This document shows, in pieces, positions 1 to 7,943 of a stretch of 64,000 bases of DNA. A program made the translations under genes and the position numbers. Below the pieces are notes generated by a model that saw only the letters and a list, made by a program, of their open reading frames with translations, was not told the origin of the DNA and did no database searches. Within the stretch, counting starts at the first letter, position 1, and every line of letters begins with the position of its first letter. Location of the stretch: contig BA000048.1 of the NCBI GenBank assembly GCA_000270325.1, positions 211,041-275,040 on the forward strand, in the 5' to 3' direction. This DNA is from Candidatus Caldarchaeum subterraneum. Its GTDB lineage: Archaea; Thermoproteota; Nitrososphaeria_A; Caldarchaeales; Caldarchaeaceae.

Positions 1-84
1 TACTACTTTCTCTGTTTAGAAACGGAGCCAGATGAAGAGCCTCACGCTAACCTAGGTGAGATAGGCGTGATAGTTGTTGAATAG
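1..84 (+). CDS. C-terminal end of an unidentified upstream gene
   Basis: The first 84 bases are open in frame 1 and end in TAG, giving the last 27 residues of a protein that begins outside the window. The tail is acidic in the middle (ETEPDEEPHANLGE) and ends in a hydrophobic strand (IGVIVVE). This is too little to name a family. The stop lies directly before the ABC transporter ATPase gene, so it may belong to the same transcript. Confidence 0.5.
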   Translation, partial: YYFLCLETEPDEEPHANLGEIGVIVVE

Positions 85-99
85 GTGTTAACTGGTTTG

Positions 100-1164
100 A
101 TGGATGTACGGCTTGAAAACATTAGCAAAACATTCGGCGGCAAACCTGTGCTGAAAAATATCACTCTAGAGATTAGGAAGGGAGAGTTCTTCACGATACT
201 GGGCCCGTCAGGAAGCGGTAAAACCACAATCCTGAGAATAATAGCTGGGCTTGAGAAACCAGACCAAGGAAAAGTTTACTTCAACAACATAAATGTGACA
301 GATACACCGGCGCATGACAGAGAAGTCTCGATGATTTTCCAGAGCTTGGCTCTTTACCCTCATCTCACTGTCTTCGAAAACATAGCGTTCCCCCTGAGGG
401 TTAGGAAGCGGGGGGAGGAGGATGTAAAGAAAACAGTGAGAGAGATAGCGTCTACCCTACGTATAGAGGACATTCTCAACAGGAATATATCATCTTTGAG
501 CGGGGGAGAGAAACAGCGTGTAGCCTTGGCCCGGGCTCTCATATACCAGCCTAAAATCTTCCTGATGGATGAGCCTCTAACAGGACTCGAACCCGCGTTC
601 AGACAAGAGCTTAGAAGAGAGATTAGAACCATCCAGCGTTCAACAGGCATCACAACGGTTTACGTGACACATGACCAGGTTGAAGCCTTTTCCTTAGCGG
701 ACAGGGTTGCACTTCTCCATGAGGGGGTTCTACAATGTGTCGACGAGCCTCAGAGAGTTTACGAGAAACCGGAGAACCTATTTGTCGCAAAGTTTGTGGG
801 CGACACTCCCCTAAACATGTTTACTGGGACTGTGGAACCTGTTGGCAACGGTGCTTTGGTGAAAATCGAGGACATAGGGGTTGTTTTCCGAGCGAACATC
901 ACAAAGATGCCGGCTGGTGGAAAGGTCTTGGTGGCCGCTAGGGCTGAAGCCTTCCGGGTTGATGAAAACCACGCCGCTTTGTCAGGTGTTGTTGTTGGAA
1001 GAGAGGTTTTAGGCGACAGGATTGTTTACACCGTCGACGTGAAAGGCCGTGAAATCGTTGTCAAAACAGGCGCCGACACTATCCACAACAAATCCGCCCA
1101 GATACGTCTAGCTGTTGATGTTGATAAGTTGATGTTGTTCGACGAAGAGGGTAGGAGACTGTGA
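100..1164 (+). CDS. Sugar-type (CUT1) ABC transporter ATP-binding protein
   Basis: ATPase subunit that powers import of a sugar or related solute through the two permeases encoded next. From the ATG at 100 it is 354 residues, normal for MalK/UgpC-type proteins. Visible motifs are Walker A GPSGSGKTT (about residues 35-43), the Q-loop in FQSLALYPHLTVFENI, signature LSGGEKQR (about 133-140), Walker B IFLMDEP and the H-loop in VYVTHDQVEAF. The last 120 residues look like the TOBE/MalK regulatory domain. A GTG at 85, right after the upstream stop, would add five residues; the ATG gives the more typical MDVRLENISKTF start. The stop overlaps the next GTG by four bases (GTGA), so the three genes are translationally coupled. 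The substrate cannot be read from the sequence. Confidence 0.9.
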   Translation: MDVRLENISKTFGGKPVLKNITLEIRKGEFFTILGPSGSGKTTILRIIAGLEKPDQGKVYFNNINVTDTPAHDREVSMIFQSLALYPHLTVFENIAFPLRVRKRGEEDVKKTVREIASTLRIEDILNRNISSLSGGEKQRVALARALIYQPKIFLMDEPLTGLEPAFRQELRREIRTIQRSTGITTVYVTHDQVEAFSLADRVALLHEGVLQCVDEPQRVYEKPENLFVAKFVGDTPLNMFTGTVEPVGNGALVKIEDIGVVFRANITKMPAGGKVLVAARAEAFRVDENHAALSGVVVGREVLGDRIVYTVDVKGREIVVKTGADTIHNKSAQIRLAVDVDKLMLFDEEGRRL

Positions 1165-2045
1165 GAACCTCTGCTGTTCTGCTTTTTGCACCCGCTATAG
1201 CTCTAGCGGCGATTACCATCGCCTATCCTCTCGCGATGTCCCTATACGTAAGTCTGCATGACATGGGGCCCGGGGGATGGGTTTTCGCAGGCCCGAAACA
1301 CTACGTTCAAATTTTAACAGACAGATTCTTTTACCAATCCCTTCTGGTTTCAGTCGTTTATTCGTTGATGTCTGTTTTTTCAGCGTTGCTGCTAGGTGTT
1401 TTAGCAGCGTTTGTGGTTAGAGGGGTGGGTGGTGGGAGGAGGGTTGTGGAGGGCTTTCTAGCGGTTCCGCTGGCGGTTTCACCTATTTTGGCAGGCATCG
1501 TTTGGTCTCCGCCCGCCGTGTGGGACGACCTCAACACCGTGCTTCACCATGTCTTCGGCCTTGGTTTCATAGACGTCACAGACCCCCTAGTCTATTTCCC
1601 TGTGATGGTTCTCTCAGAGGCGTGGGTTTGGTCGCCGCTGTTCATGCTGGCTGTAGTTGTGGTCCTAGATAATATACCGAGGGACTGTATGGAGGCGGCT
1701 GAGCTGACAGGGGCCTCACGTCTTCAGATATTCAACTTGGTTTATCTTCCCGCAATCCTCCGCTCCCGTGTAGTCGCCATGCTTGTCGCCCTGAAGGTAG
1801 TTGATTTCTTCAGGTCGTTTGAAATTCCTTTTGCGTGGAGTTTCTGGGTGAGAGAGTCTCAGCTAGGCGCTCCAACTGATACGTTGAGCCTTATGCTGTT
1901 CAAGCTTTTGTTAACACCTCGACCAGACGGAACCATACCGATACCCTACATATCGACGGTTTCATCCGTTCTCATGCTTGTCAGCCTGCTCTCCTCGCTG
2001 CTCATCTGGAGACAGCTAAACCTGTTCTGGAGGAAGACAATATGA
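1161..2045 (+). CDS. CUT1 ABC transporter permease (MalF/UgpA type)
   Basis: First membrane subunit of the sugar-type importer, 294 residues with about six transmembrane helices. The cytoplasmic EAA loop that docks on the ATPase is visible as EAAELTGASRLQIFNLVYLP at about residues 177-196. Starts with GTG overlapping the ATPase stop and ends overlapping the next permease by four bases (ATGA). It lacks the long periplasmic insert of E. coli MalF, as is usual for UgpA-like permeases. Its solute-binding partner is not in this operon; the likely candidate lies at 9819-11279. Confidence 0.88.
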   Translation: MRTSAVLLFAPAIALAAITIAYPLAMSLYVSLHDMGPGGWVFAGPKHYVQILTDRFFYQSLLVSVVYSLMSVFSALLLGVLAAFVVRGVGGGRRVVEGFLAVPLAVSPILAGIVWSPPAVWDDLNTVLHHVFGLGFIDVTDPLVYFPVMVLSEAWVWSPLFMLAVVVVLDNIPRDCMEAAELTGASRLQIFNLVYLPAILRSRVVAMLVALKVVDFFRSFEIPFAWSFWVRESQLGAPTDTLSLMLFKLLLTPRPDGTIPIPYISTVSSVLMLVSLLSSLLIWRQLNLFWRKTI

Positions 2046-2881
2046 GGCTTTTGACTTATCTGACGCTAACCATTCTTGCACTTTTCTATTACTATCCGAT
2101 AATCGTCATCGTTCTGGAGGGGTTTGACGCAGATATTTCGCCTCTGCTGGCTCCGGGCATAAGGCTCATAGGCGGCGTTCCCTATTACTCGGGCGGTTTT
2201 ACTCCCTCGTTGGTTTACTATGTGGACATGTTCACGACGCAGAGCTTTCAGCGGCTTATAATCAACAGCCTAGTCATAGGCGTTGGCAGCACAGCCCTGG
2301 CGCTGCTTGTCGGGTTGTTCGCAGCCTATGGGCTGACTTTTTACTTCAAGCAGATGTCGGGTAAATACGACTACGTCATGCTGGTGATGAGAAGTGTGCC
2401 ACCGTTTCTGCTCATAATTCCCCTGCTGCTTACTTTGAGCAGTCTAGGGATGTGGGACACGTATCCTGGCATGATTCTATCATACCTCATCCTCAACTCG
2501 CCGATAGCTTACTTGATTATGAGGTCTCTGTTGGCTGAGATGCCTAGAGACATTGTGGACTCGGCTATGGTTATGGGATGTCGTCCTTTGACAGCGGTTG
2601 TCAAGGTTGTTGTCCCGGTTCTCATCCCAAGTATTCTTGTGTCGGTTGTGTTTATGTTTGTACTGACCTGGAACGAGTTTCTTCTCGCCAGCGTTTTAAC
2701 TGGGCCTTATGCGAGGACTGTGAGCGTGGGTGTCTGGAGCGGTGTTGGTGAGCAGATTGGGACATTCAGAACTGTGGAGTTTGAGGCTCAGGCGGCGGCT
2801 GGTACGGTGGCCTTAATCCCGGCAAGCCTGTTAATCCTGCTCATTAGACGGAGGTTAGTTAGGCTGTTTACTTTTTCTTGA
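2042..2881 (+). CDS. CUT1 ABC transporter permease (MalG/UgpE type)
   Basis: Second membrane subunit of the importer, 279 residues. It has about six transmembrane helices and an EAA-type loop (DSAMVMGCRPLTAVVKVVVP) near residue 177, followed by a typical permease end. The ATG overlaps the stop of the preceding permease. The 3' end overlaps the tail of the convergent small membrane protein gene by 27 bases. Together with the two genes before it this makes the membrane and ATPase part of one transporter. Confidence 0.88.
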   Translation: MRLLTYLTLTILALFYYYPIIVIVLEGFDADISPLLAPGIRLIGGVPYYSGGFTPSLVYYVDMFTTQSFQRLIINSLVIGVGSTALALLVGLFAAYGLTFYFKQMSGKYDYVMLVMRSVPPFLLIIPLLLTLSSLGMWDTYPGMILSYLILNSPIAYLIMRSLLAEMPRDIVDSAMVMGCRPLTAVVKVVVPVLIPSILVSVVFMFVLTWNEFLLASVLTGPYARTVSVGVWSGVGEQIGTFRTVEFEAQAAAGTVALIPASLLILLIRRRLVRLFTFS

Positions 2882-3097
2882 ACGTGGTTGGGCAACCCGG
2901 ACGGCTACCCATACAACCAAAGTCGACACCCCGGCGGTCATCAGCATCACGGATAGGCTGAGCCACGGCCCTACATCCTGTCGGAAAAACTGTCTGGACA
3001 GGTCGCTCAGAAAAATAAACCCCAAATAACCTGTTATCAGCAGAAGAAGACCAAGCCCGAGCATAAGCCTTTGATGATAATCGGAAAAGGTAATCAT
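2855..3097 (-). CDS. Small two-helix membrane protein
   Basis: An 80-residue protein with two predicted transmembrane helices (about residues 11-30 and 44-67), a basic C-terminal tail and no recognisable family. Its ATG overlaps the stop of the kelch protein gene by four bases (ATGA), the same coupling seen throughout this genome, which supports it being real. It runs into the 3' end of the convergent permease gene. It may be a membrane partner of the kelch protein, but that is inference from position only. Confidence 0.55.
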   Translation of the reverse strand: MITFSDYHQRLMLGLGLLLLITGYLGFIFLSDLSRQFFRQDVGPWLSLSVMLMTAGVSTLVVWVAVRVAQPRSRKSKQPN

Positions 3098-4296
3098 CCC
3101 AGAGCCAGTGCCTCGTTTACGTCGCTGACGTAAAGCCCCGGCCTCGGCCCTCCTGCGACGGTGAATATTTTGTCACCCGCAGCGGCAACCCCCAGCCCAT
3201 GCCTAGGAGTCACCATCTCAGCCACTTTCAGCCACGTGTCTGAAACAGGGTCGTAAGCCTCCACCTCTCCGAAGGTCTTCACCTGGCTTTCGCCGCCGCA
3301 GACATAAATCAATCCCCCTACCACCGCGGCTGCCAATCCGCTCCTAGCCGTCGGCATGGGTTTCCTAAACCGCCATACATTTTTTTCTACATCGTATTCC
3401 TCAACAACATTTAGGTTGGTCATCGTGTTAGCCGAGACAACTCTACCACCTATTGCATACATTTTTCCCTCAACTGCGCCGGAGGTCAGATGCTCACGGG
3501 CTATAGACATCGGAGCCATGGGTTTCCACTCGTTGGATGTAGGGTCGTAGGCTTCGTTAATGTTTAGGGGCATGTTGCCCCTTGCTCCTCCCACAGCATA
3601 CAACACATCTTTCACGGCTTGGGCGGTTAAGGCGGCTCTGGCAACAGGCAGTGGGCTGAGCTCCTCCCAGACATCTCTGTTGACCCTGTATGCGTATGCT
3701 TTTCTCTGTGCGTTCCACCTGTTGTCGTAGCCTCCCAATAGGTAGACCCTGTTGTTTAGGTAAACTAGCCCCACGTGGTGAAGCGGCGCAGGCATAGGGG
3801 CCAGCTCCCGCCACTTCTTAAGCTCAACGTTGTAGGAGAAGAAGTGTGAAGAAGCGTTTCCTTCGGCGGTCAACCCTCCCGCCAGAAAGAGAGACTTACC
3901 GTCCGAAACCATGGCCACCTCGGTTAGCGCCATGGGCAGAGGTTCTTCAACGAGCCAGCGTGGCTGAATACCAGTGGTGGCTGCGGTGGTTGTGCTTGTT
4001 TCCTTCGCTGTAACCTGAGTAGTATGATGTGGTTGCTGCACGACGGTGGTGGCTGGCGTAGTTAAGCTAGTATCTGTCGCTGTATTCTGAGTGGTGTGAT
4101 ATGGTGTCATGGTTGTTGTTTCAGTTGCCCCTGATGTGGGCCTCTGTTCCCGAACCGGGCCCGAAAAAGAATATATGAGATAGAATGCTCCAGCCGCGGC
4201 AACCGAGGCCGCCACCCCCAAAACCTGTCTCCTCCTCAATGCCGCCAAACTTAATGAAGGCGGGGTGTTGTTAAATATTTGCTGGATAACCATCAT
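3094..4296 (-). CDS. Exported kelch-repeat beta-propeller protein
   Basis: A 400-residue protein with an N-terminal signal or anchor containing RRRQVLG before a hydrophobic stretch (about residues 22-45), which resembles a twin-arginine signal. A Thr-rich linker follows (about 54-107), containing two near-repeats of the type TPYHTTQ/PHHTTQ. The rest is about six kelch repeats, each with GG and a W about 12-15 residues later (for example LAGGL...W, YLLGGY...W, YAVGGA...W). Such domains fold as a beta-propeller on the cell surface and usually bind sugars or proteins. It sits between the sugar ABC genes and the quinoproteins and is divergent from the membrane protein gene at 4299, with almost no space between the starts. 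No catalytic residues can be assigned. Confidence 0.75.
   Translation of the reverse strand: MMVIQQIFNNTPPSLSLAALRRRQVLGVAASVAAAGAFYLIYSFSGPVREQRPTSGATETTTMTPYHTTQNTATDTSLTTPATTVVQQPHHTTQVTAKETSTTTAATTGIQPRWLVEEPLPMALTEVAMVSDGKSLFLAGGLTAEGNASSHFFSYNVELKKWRELAPMPAPLHHVGLVYLNNRVYLLGGYDNRWNAQRKAYAYRVNRDVWEELSPLPVARAALTAQAVKDVLYAVGGARGNMPLNINEAYDPTSNEWKPMAPMSIAREHLTSGAVEGKMYAIGGRVVSANTMTNLNVVEEYDVEKNVWRFRKPMPTARSGLAAAVVGGLIYVCGGESQVKTFGEVEAYDPVSDTWLKVAEMVTPRHGLGVAAAGDKIFTVAGGPRPGLYVSDVNEALALG
4270..4280 (+). promoter_or_regulatory. TATA-like box for the gene at 4299
   Basis: GTTAAATATTT is centred about 24 bases before the ATG at 4299, consistent with a leaderless transcript. Confidence 0.4.
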
Positions 4297-4298
4297 CC

Positions 4299-4778
4299 AT
4301 GCCTGAAACTGACCGCGTAAACTCTTCCAAATTATTTATGCGGATATGCTTGATGAACGCTGTCGCCGCGTGTTTCTTCACAGCCCCCGTGCTCGTCCCT
4401 GGGCTTGCTTTCCCCATCCTGTTAACACAGTGGGGAGCGGTTTACATGGTTTTGGGGTACTTCAGCTTTCTGGTTTATGGAGTGTTGGGGGCCTTGGGAT
4501 GGGCGGCGGCCTACAGGCTGTTGGATGAATCGGCTCAGGGTTACGACAAGGCCTTGACGTATCTCCAGCTATCTACGCATCTTGTCTCATCATATGGGGT
4601 GGCCTCGTCTCTCTTCATCGGAGGCTATTTGGGCGCTCGGCTCGTTTACGAGGGCAGGCCTGTTCAAGCGGTTGGAGCCATCATGGAGGTGGTGGAAATA
4701 CCTGCAGGCCTCTTCATAATGCTGGCTATAGCAAGCACACTGATGGGAATCATAAACATAACGAGGCTGAAAAAATAG
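4299..4778 (+). CDS. Four-helix membrane protein, paralogue 1 of 3
   Basis: A 159-residue integral membrane protein with four predicted helices. It is clearly related to the proteins at 8801-9310 and 9307-9822. Shared features are a first helix ending in a (T)xPVLVPxLAxPxxLTxW-type segment, an aromatic YxxFxxYGVxGxLxWxxxYxL second helix, a third helix after a cytosolic linker, and a final helix with IPxGxxIxLA. The second helix resembles those seen in small heme-copper-oxidase-associated membrane proteins, but I cannot assign a family. It has its own TATA-like box and is convergent with the first quinoprotein gene. A role in membrane electron transfer or quinoprotein assembly is speculation from context. 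Confidence 0.7.
   Translation: MPETDRVNSSKLFMRICLMNAVAACFFTAPVLVPGLAFPILLTQWGAVYMVLGYFSFLVYGVLGALGWAAAYRLLDESAQGYDKALTYLQLSTHLVSSYGVASSLFIGGYLGARLVYEGRPVQAVGAIMEVVEIPAGLFIMLAIASTLMGIINITRLKK
4328..4338 (-). promoter_or_regulatory. TATA-like box for the kelch protein gene
   Basis: On the minus strand GCATAAATAAT lies about 30-40 bases before the kelch ATG at 4296, inside the 5' end of the divergent gene. The two divergent promoters would therefore overlap. Confidence 0.3.
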
Positions 4779-4790
4779 AGATGGGGGTGT

Positions 4791-7007
4791 TTATCTTCTT
4801 CTGGTTCTGGCGGCTGTCACCGCCGCACCCGCTACCGCTACCACCGCTGCGCCGGCCAGCACGTAGACCCAGGTCGGAACAACTTCGACAGTCACCTCCG
4901 TCACCCTGGTTGTAACCAATGTCTGCACCTGGGTCTGAACACGTGTCACCTCCTGGGTCTGGGTTCTTGTCACCTCGGTACTCAAAGTCTGGACAACAGT
5001 TTGTTGGACGGTGCGTTCAGCAACGACATCGGGGAGTCCGAGCGAGGTAACGAAGCCCGATAATGCTGTGGGGGCCCAGAATCCTGGCAATGGGTTGGAG
5101 ACGGGGAAGATTATTCTTACTTTTCCGTCGGCTGTTGTCGCTATCGCTGGTTGTGTCATCACAGGCCCAGCTATCATTATGCGTCTCAGTTCAGCGCCCG
5201 TGTCCGCGTCAAAAACCCTGATTGTTCCATCGTTGAAAGTCGTGAATACTAAGCCGTTGGTTGTAGTGATACCTCCTCTGTAGGGCACATCGGGTATGAA
5301 GACGTTCCAGACTACGCGTCCGGTTGCGACATCTATGGCATAGAGTGTGGTGTTGGTTGGCTGAGTTGGCAGTGTTTCAAAAGCTACACCCCATCCATTG
5401 GGCCAACCGGTACCAGGTCCCACGTTTGCTAATGAGAATGCGCTGGGCGAATTGTAGACGGCTACGAACAGCCTGTTTCTAACTGGGTCGTAGGCGGGGT
5501 CGCTCTCAATCCCTCCTGTTGCAGGTGGATTTTGATAAAACTTTCCACGAGCCCTCAAGTAATTAGCGTCGTCAGTCCATTCTCCTTGCCATCTCCAGTT
5601 CATGTCCTGTGGGTTGAGTGGGTTAAGGAACTTGGAATATTTTGATGGCTTGATTCCGTATCGTGGGTCTCCGCCGTTCTTGGCCGGGTCCCATGAGTTG
5701 AAGGCCCATAATAATGAACCGTCTTCCGCGTTTAAGGCGTAGACGACACCATTCTTACATCCTTTGATTACTGCGTCGCGTCTCTGCCCACCTATCTGCA
5801 CATCCTTAAGGTAGACAACGCTCCAAGAACAGTCCCAGTCATAAAGGTCGTGTGTCGTCGTCTGGACACCCCAGATGGGCTGGCCGGTCTCGATGTTAAG
5901 GGCTAGGATAGACGCGCTCCAGAGGTTGGGGCCTGGTCTGAAGGTTGCGTTCCAGTCGGGGCTAGCTTGGTTCGTCGCCACGAATGCAACACCCTTGTCT
6001 TCGTCGACGGCGTATGCTCCTCCCCAGCCGGCTCCGTTGCCTGCGTAGCTAACCTTCTCACTGGGATACCGCTGCACAAACCTTGCATACCCCCAGTCGT
6101 CGTAAAGAAGCTGCCGCTTCTGTTCGGCTGGAAGAGTCTTGATGTTGACGAGCTTCTCACCATCCCATATCCATGCACCCCTCATCTGGTCAACCATCTT
6201 CAAAGTCCACTCGGGGTCACTGCCATCCTGCGGCGGAATATGGAACGCGCGCCAAATTATCTGGGGATTGCCACGGCCCTCAAGCCAAGGCTTCAAATCA
6301 ACACCCACAAAGAACCCGCGGCCGGCGCCCTGGTCTTCTGGAGTCGATACCCCTGTTACCAATATCTTACGTTTCGTGTCAATGACGAAGCTTGGCGTAG
6401 ATATGTCGTAGACTCCTCTATTACCTGGGACCTGGCTCAAGTAATCAGCTGTAAACACAGGCCACCGTAGCCGTATATCGCCTGTGAACGGGTCTATGGC
6501 AACGAGGTAGTAGTAGTTGGTTATTAGAAAGAGGTATGGTCTTCCATCAATCTCGAAGATGTGTATCTGATGGAAATGCCCCCTAAAGAAAGGCTCCCAA
6601 ATAGGAGGCTTTCCAGCCGTTAGTTCATCTACAAATTCTTTGGGCGGCTGCAGTGTCTGTGTCCACAACGTTTTACCAGTGGCGAGGTCTAGGGCATACA
6701 CACGGTGCCAGTTAGTCACGAAGTACACTACTCCTTTGTAGACCAGCGGAGTATGTATTACTCCCTCTGAACCTGAGAAGAACGGGTCGCCCACAGATGC
6801 GGGAGGTACGGGAAAAGCCCACTTGATCTCAAGGAATTTTATGTTTTCTTTGTTTAGCTGTGTCTGTGGGCTGTAGTTCCAGTTACCGGGTACGCTGTTG
6901 TACCTAGCCCAGTCCACCGACTGCTGCTGTGCAAGAACCAGCGGCGAAAACAGCAAAACCATGAATGCCGCAGCGATGGAAAGCCGCAAATTTTTTCCAA
7001 GATTCAT
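4791..7007 (-). CDS. Membrane-anchored PQQ-dependent dehydrogenase (quinoprotein 1)
   Basis: Extracytoplasmic quinoprotein dehydrogenase, 738 residues. It has a signal peptide (1-26), an eight-bladed propeller of the methanol/alcohol dehydrogenase type (about 30-650), a Thr/Gln/Val-rich stalk (about 664-710) and a C-terminal membrane helix with an RTRRR tail (712-738). Propeller W-motifs such as YALDLATGKTLW, LNIETGQPIW, LNAEDGSLLW and IDVATGRVVW repeat along the chain. The active-site segment HDLYDWD (386-392) has Asp390 at the catalytic position. Asp392 two residues later is the feature that marks lanthanide-using XoxF-type enzymes. Glu224 fits the metal-binding Glu. The adjacent-Cys disulfide of bacterial enzymes is absent. 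The likely reaction is oxidation of an alcohol or aldehyde outside the cell, passing electrons to a membrane or copper acceptor. A TATA-like box is at 7031-7040. Confidence 0.88.
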   Translation of the reverse strand: MNLGKNLRLSIAAAFMVLLFSPLVLAQQQSVDWARYNSVPGNWNYSPQTQLNKENIKFLEIKWAFPVPPASVGDPFFSGSEGVIHTPLVYKGVVYFVTNWHRVYALDLATGKTLWTQTLQPPKEFVDELTAGKPPIWEPFFRGHFHQIHIFEIDGRPYLFLITNYYYLVAIDPFTGDIRLRWPVFTADYLSQVPGNRGVYDISTPSFVIDTKRKILVTGVSTPEDQGAGRGFFVGVDLKPWLEGRGNPQIIWRAFHIPPQDGSDPEWTLKMVDQMRGAWIWDGEKLVNIKTLPAEQKRQLLYDDWGYARFVQRYPSEKVSYAGNGAGWGGAYAVDEDKGVAFVATNQASPDWNATFRPGPNLWSASILALNIETGQPIWGVQTTTHDLYDWDCSWSVVYLKDVQIGGQRRDAVIKGCKNGVVYALNAEDGSLLWAFNSWDPAKNGGDPRYGIKPSKYSKFLNPLNPQDMNWRWQGEWTDDANYLRARGKFYQNPPATGGIESDPAYDPVRNRLFVAVYNSPSAFSLANVGPGTGWPNGWGVAFETLPTQPTNTTLYAIDVATGRVVWNVFIPDVPYRGGITTTNGLVFTTFNDGTIRVFDADTGAELRRIMIAGPVMTQPAIATTADGKVRIIFPVSNPLPGFWAPTALSGFVTSLGLPDVVAERTVQQTVVQTLSTEVTRTQTQEVTRVQTQVQTLVTTRVTEVTVEVVPTWVYVLAGAAVVAVAGAAVTAARTRRR

Positions 7008-7030
7008 AAAGTTTTTACTCTATTTGTTGC

Positions 7031-7040
7031 ATTTAAACTT
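7031..7040 (-). promoter_or_regulatory. TATA-like box for quinoprotein 1
   Basis: Minus-strand AAGTTTAAAT is centred about 28 bases before the ATG at 7007, as expected for a leaderless archaeal transcript. Confidence 0.45.
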
Positions 7041-7071
7041 TTTTAAAATAAGCATCTCTTTTGTCTCTGGG

Positions 7072-7851
7072 TCAGGGCGCCACCTTCTCAACCAATCGAT
7101 ACATGAACGGCAGGGTGTTCAGAAGATATACAGCTGCCCAGTAGTATGATGGGACCACCCGGACTCCTCCGCCTTTCTCCGCCGCTGAAACGATTGTCTT
7201 GGCTACTTTCTCAGCTTTTATGAGAGGGCCCAATGGACGACCTCCTCTGGAGTAGAAGCTTGGGTTTTGGAAGAAAGCTGTGTCGACAGAGCCGGGGCAG
7301 ACAGCTGAAACTCTTATGTTGTGTTTCTTCAACTGCATGTCAAGGGCTCGTGAAAGAACTGTTACAGCTGATTTGACGGCGCAATATAGATTCATTTTAG
7401 GCACGGTGATGAAGCCTGCGAGGGAAGAGACATTTACTATCCTGCCGAACCTTTGACCAAGCATGTGGGGCAGCACTGCTTTGACAAAGTAGATAACACC
7501 CATCAAGTTTACGCTGACCTGGTACTCAACCTCCTCTAGCCCGAAGTCCTTAAACTCACCGTAAAGCCCAAAGCCGGCGTTGTTAACCAAAACATCTACG
7601 CGTCCATAATTCTCAACAGTCTCTTTGACAGTGTTGTAGACTTGCTCTTTGTCAGAAACATCGCACCGCAGCGGCTTAAACCTTCCACCGAAGGAAGCTG
7701 CTTCTTCGGCGACCTTTAGCAGCTCATCCAGCCGCCTGGCCACACCCACTACTGTCGAGCCGAGACGGGCAAACTCCAGCGCCGTCGCCCTACCTATCCC
7801 GCTTGAAGCCCCGGTGACCAAAACAACCCAATCACCATGTCTATAGGGCAT
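7072..7851 (-). CDS. Short-chain dehydrogenase/reductase (SDR)
   Basis: NAD(P)-dependent oxidoreductase of the classical SDR family, 259 residues, usual length. The cofactor motif TGASSGIG is at residues 13-20, NNAG at 90-93, the catalytic serine in NVSS (about 142) and YCAVK (Tyr156, Lys160). An Arg pair follows the second strand (VARRLDE), which favours NADP. The C-terminal 30 residues are hydrophobic and aromatic (YYWAAVYLLNTLPFMYRLVEK), suggesting membrane association as in some lipid or steroid-type SDRs. It is transcribed behind a TATA-like element near 7876-7888 and stands upstream of quinoprotein 1 on the same strand. The substrate is unknown. Confidence 0.88.
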   Translation of the reverse strand: MPYRHGDWVVLVTGASSGIGRATALEFARLGSTVVGVARRLDELLKVAEEAASFGGRFKPLRCDVSDKEQVYNTVKETVENYGRVDVLVNNAGFGLYGEFKDFGLEEVEYQVSVNLMGVIYFVKAVLPHMLGQRFGRIVNVSSLAGFITVPKMNLYCAVKSAVTVLSRALDMQLKKHNIRVSAVCPGSVDTAFFQNPSFYSRGGRPLGPLIKAEKVAKTIVSAAEKGGGVRVVPSYYWAAVYLLNTLPFMYRLVEKVAP

Positions 7852-7911
7852 CTTTCTCCAAGCTCTTGGGCATGCATTTATTTTTTAGCCTACAAAGCTT
7901 GTTAGATAATA

Positions 7912-7922
7912 AAGTTAATAAT
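7912..7922 (+). promoter_or_regulatory. TATA-like box for the Thr-rich surface protein
   Basis: AGTTAATAATT is centred about 27 bases before the ATG at 7944. A second AT-rich element (TAAAAAATAAAT on the minus strand, 7876-7888) serves the divergent SDR gene at a similar distance. Confidence 0.4.
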
Positions 7923-7943
7923 TAGGCTGGTTGGTCAGATGTC

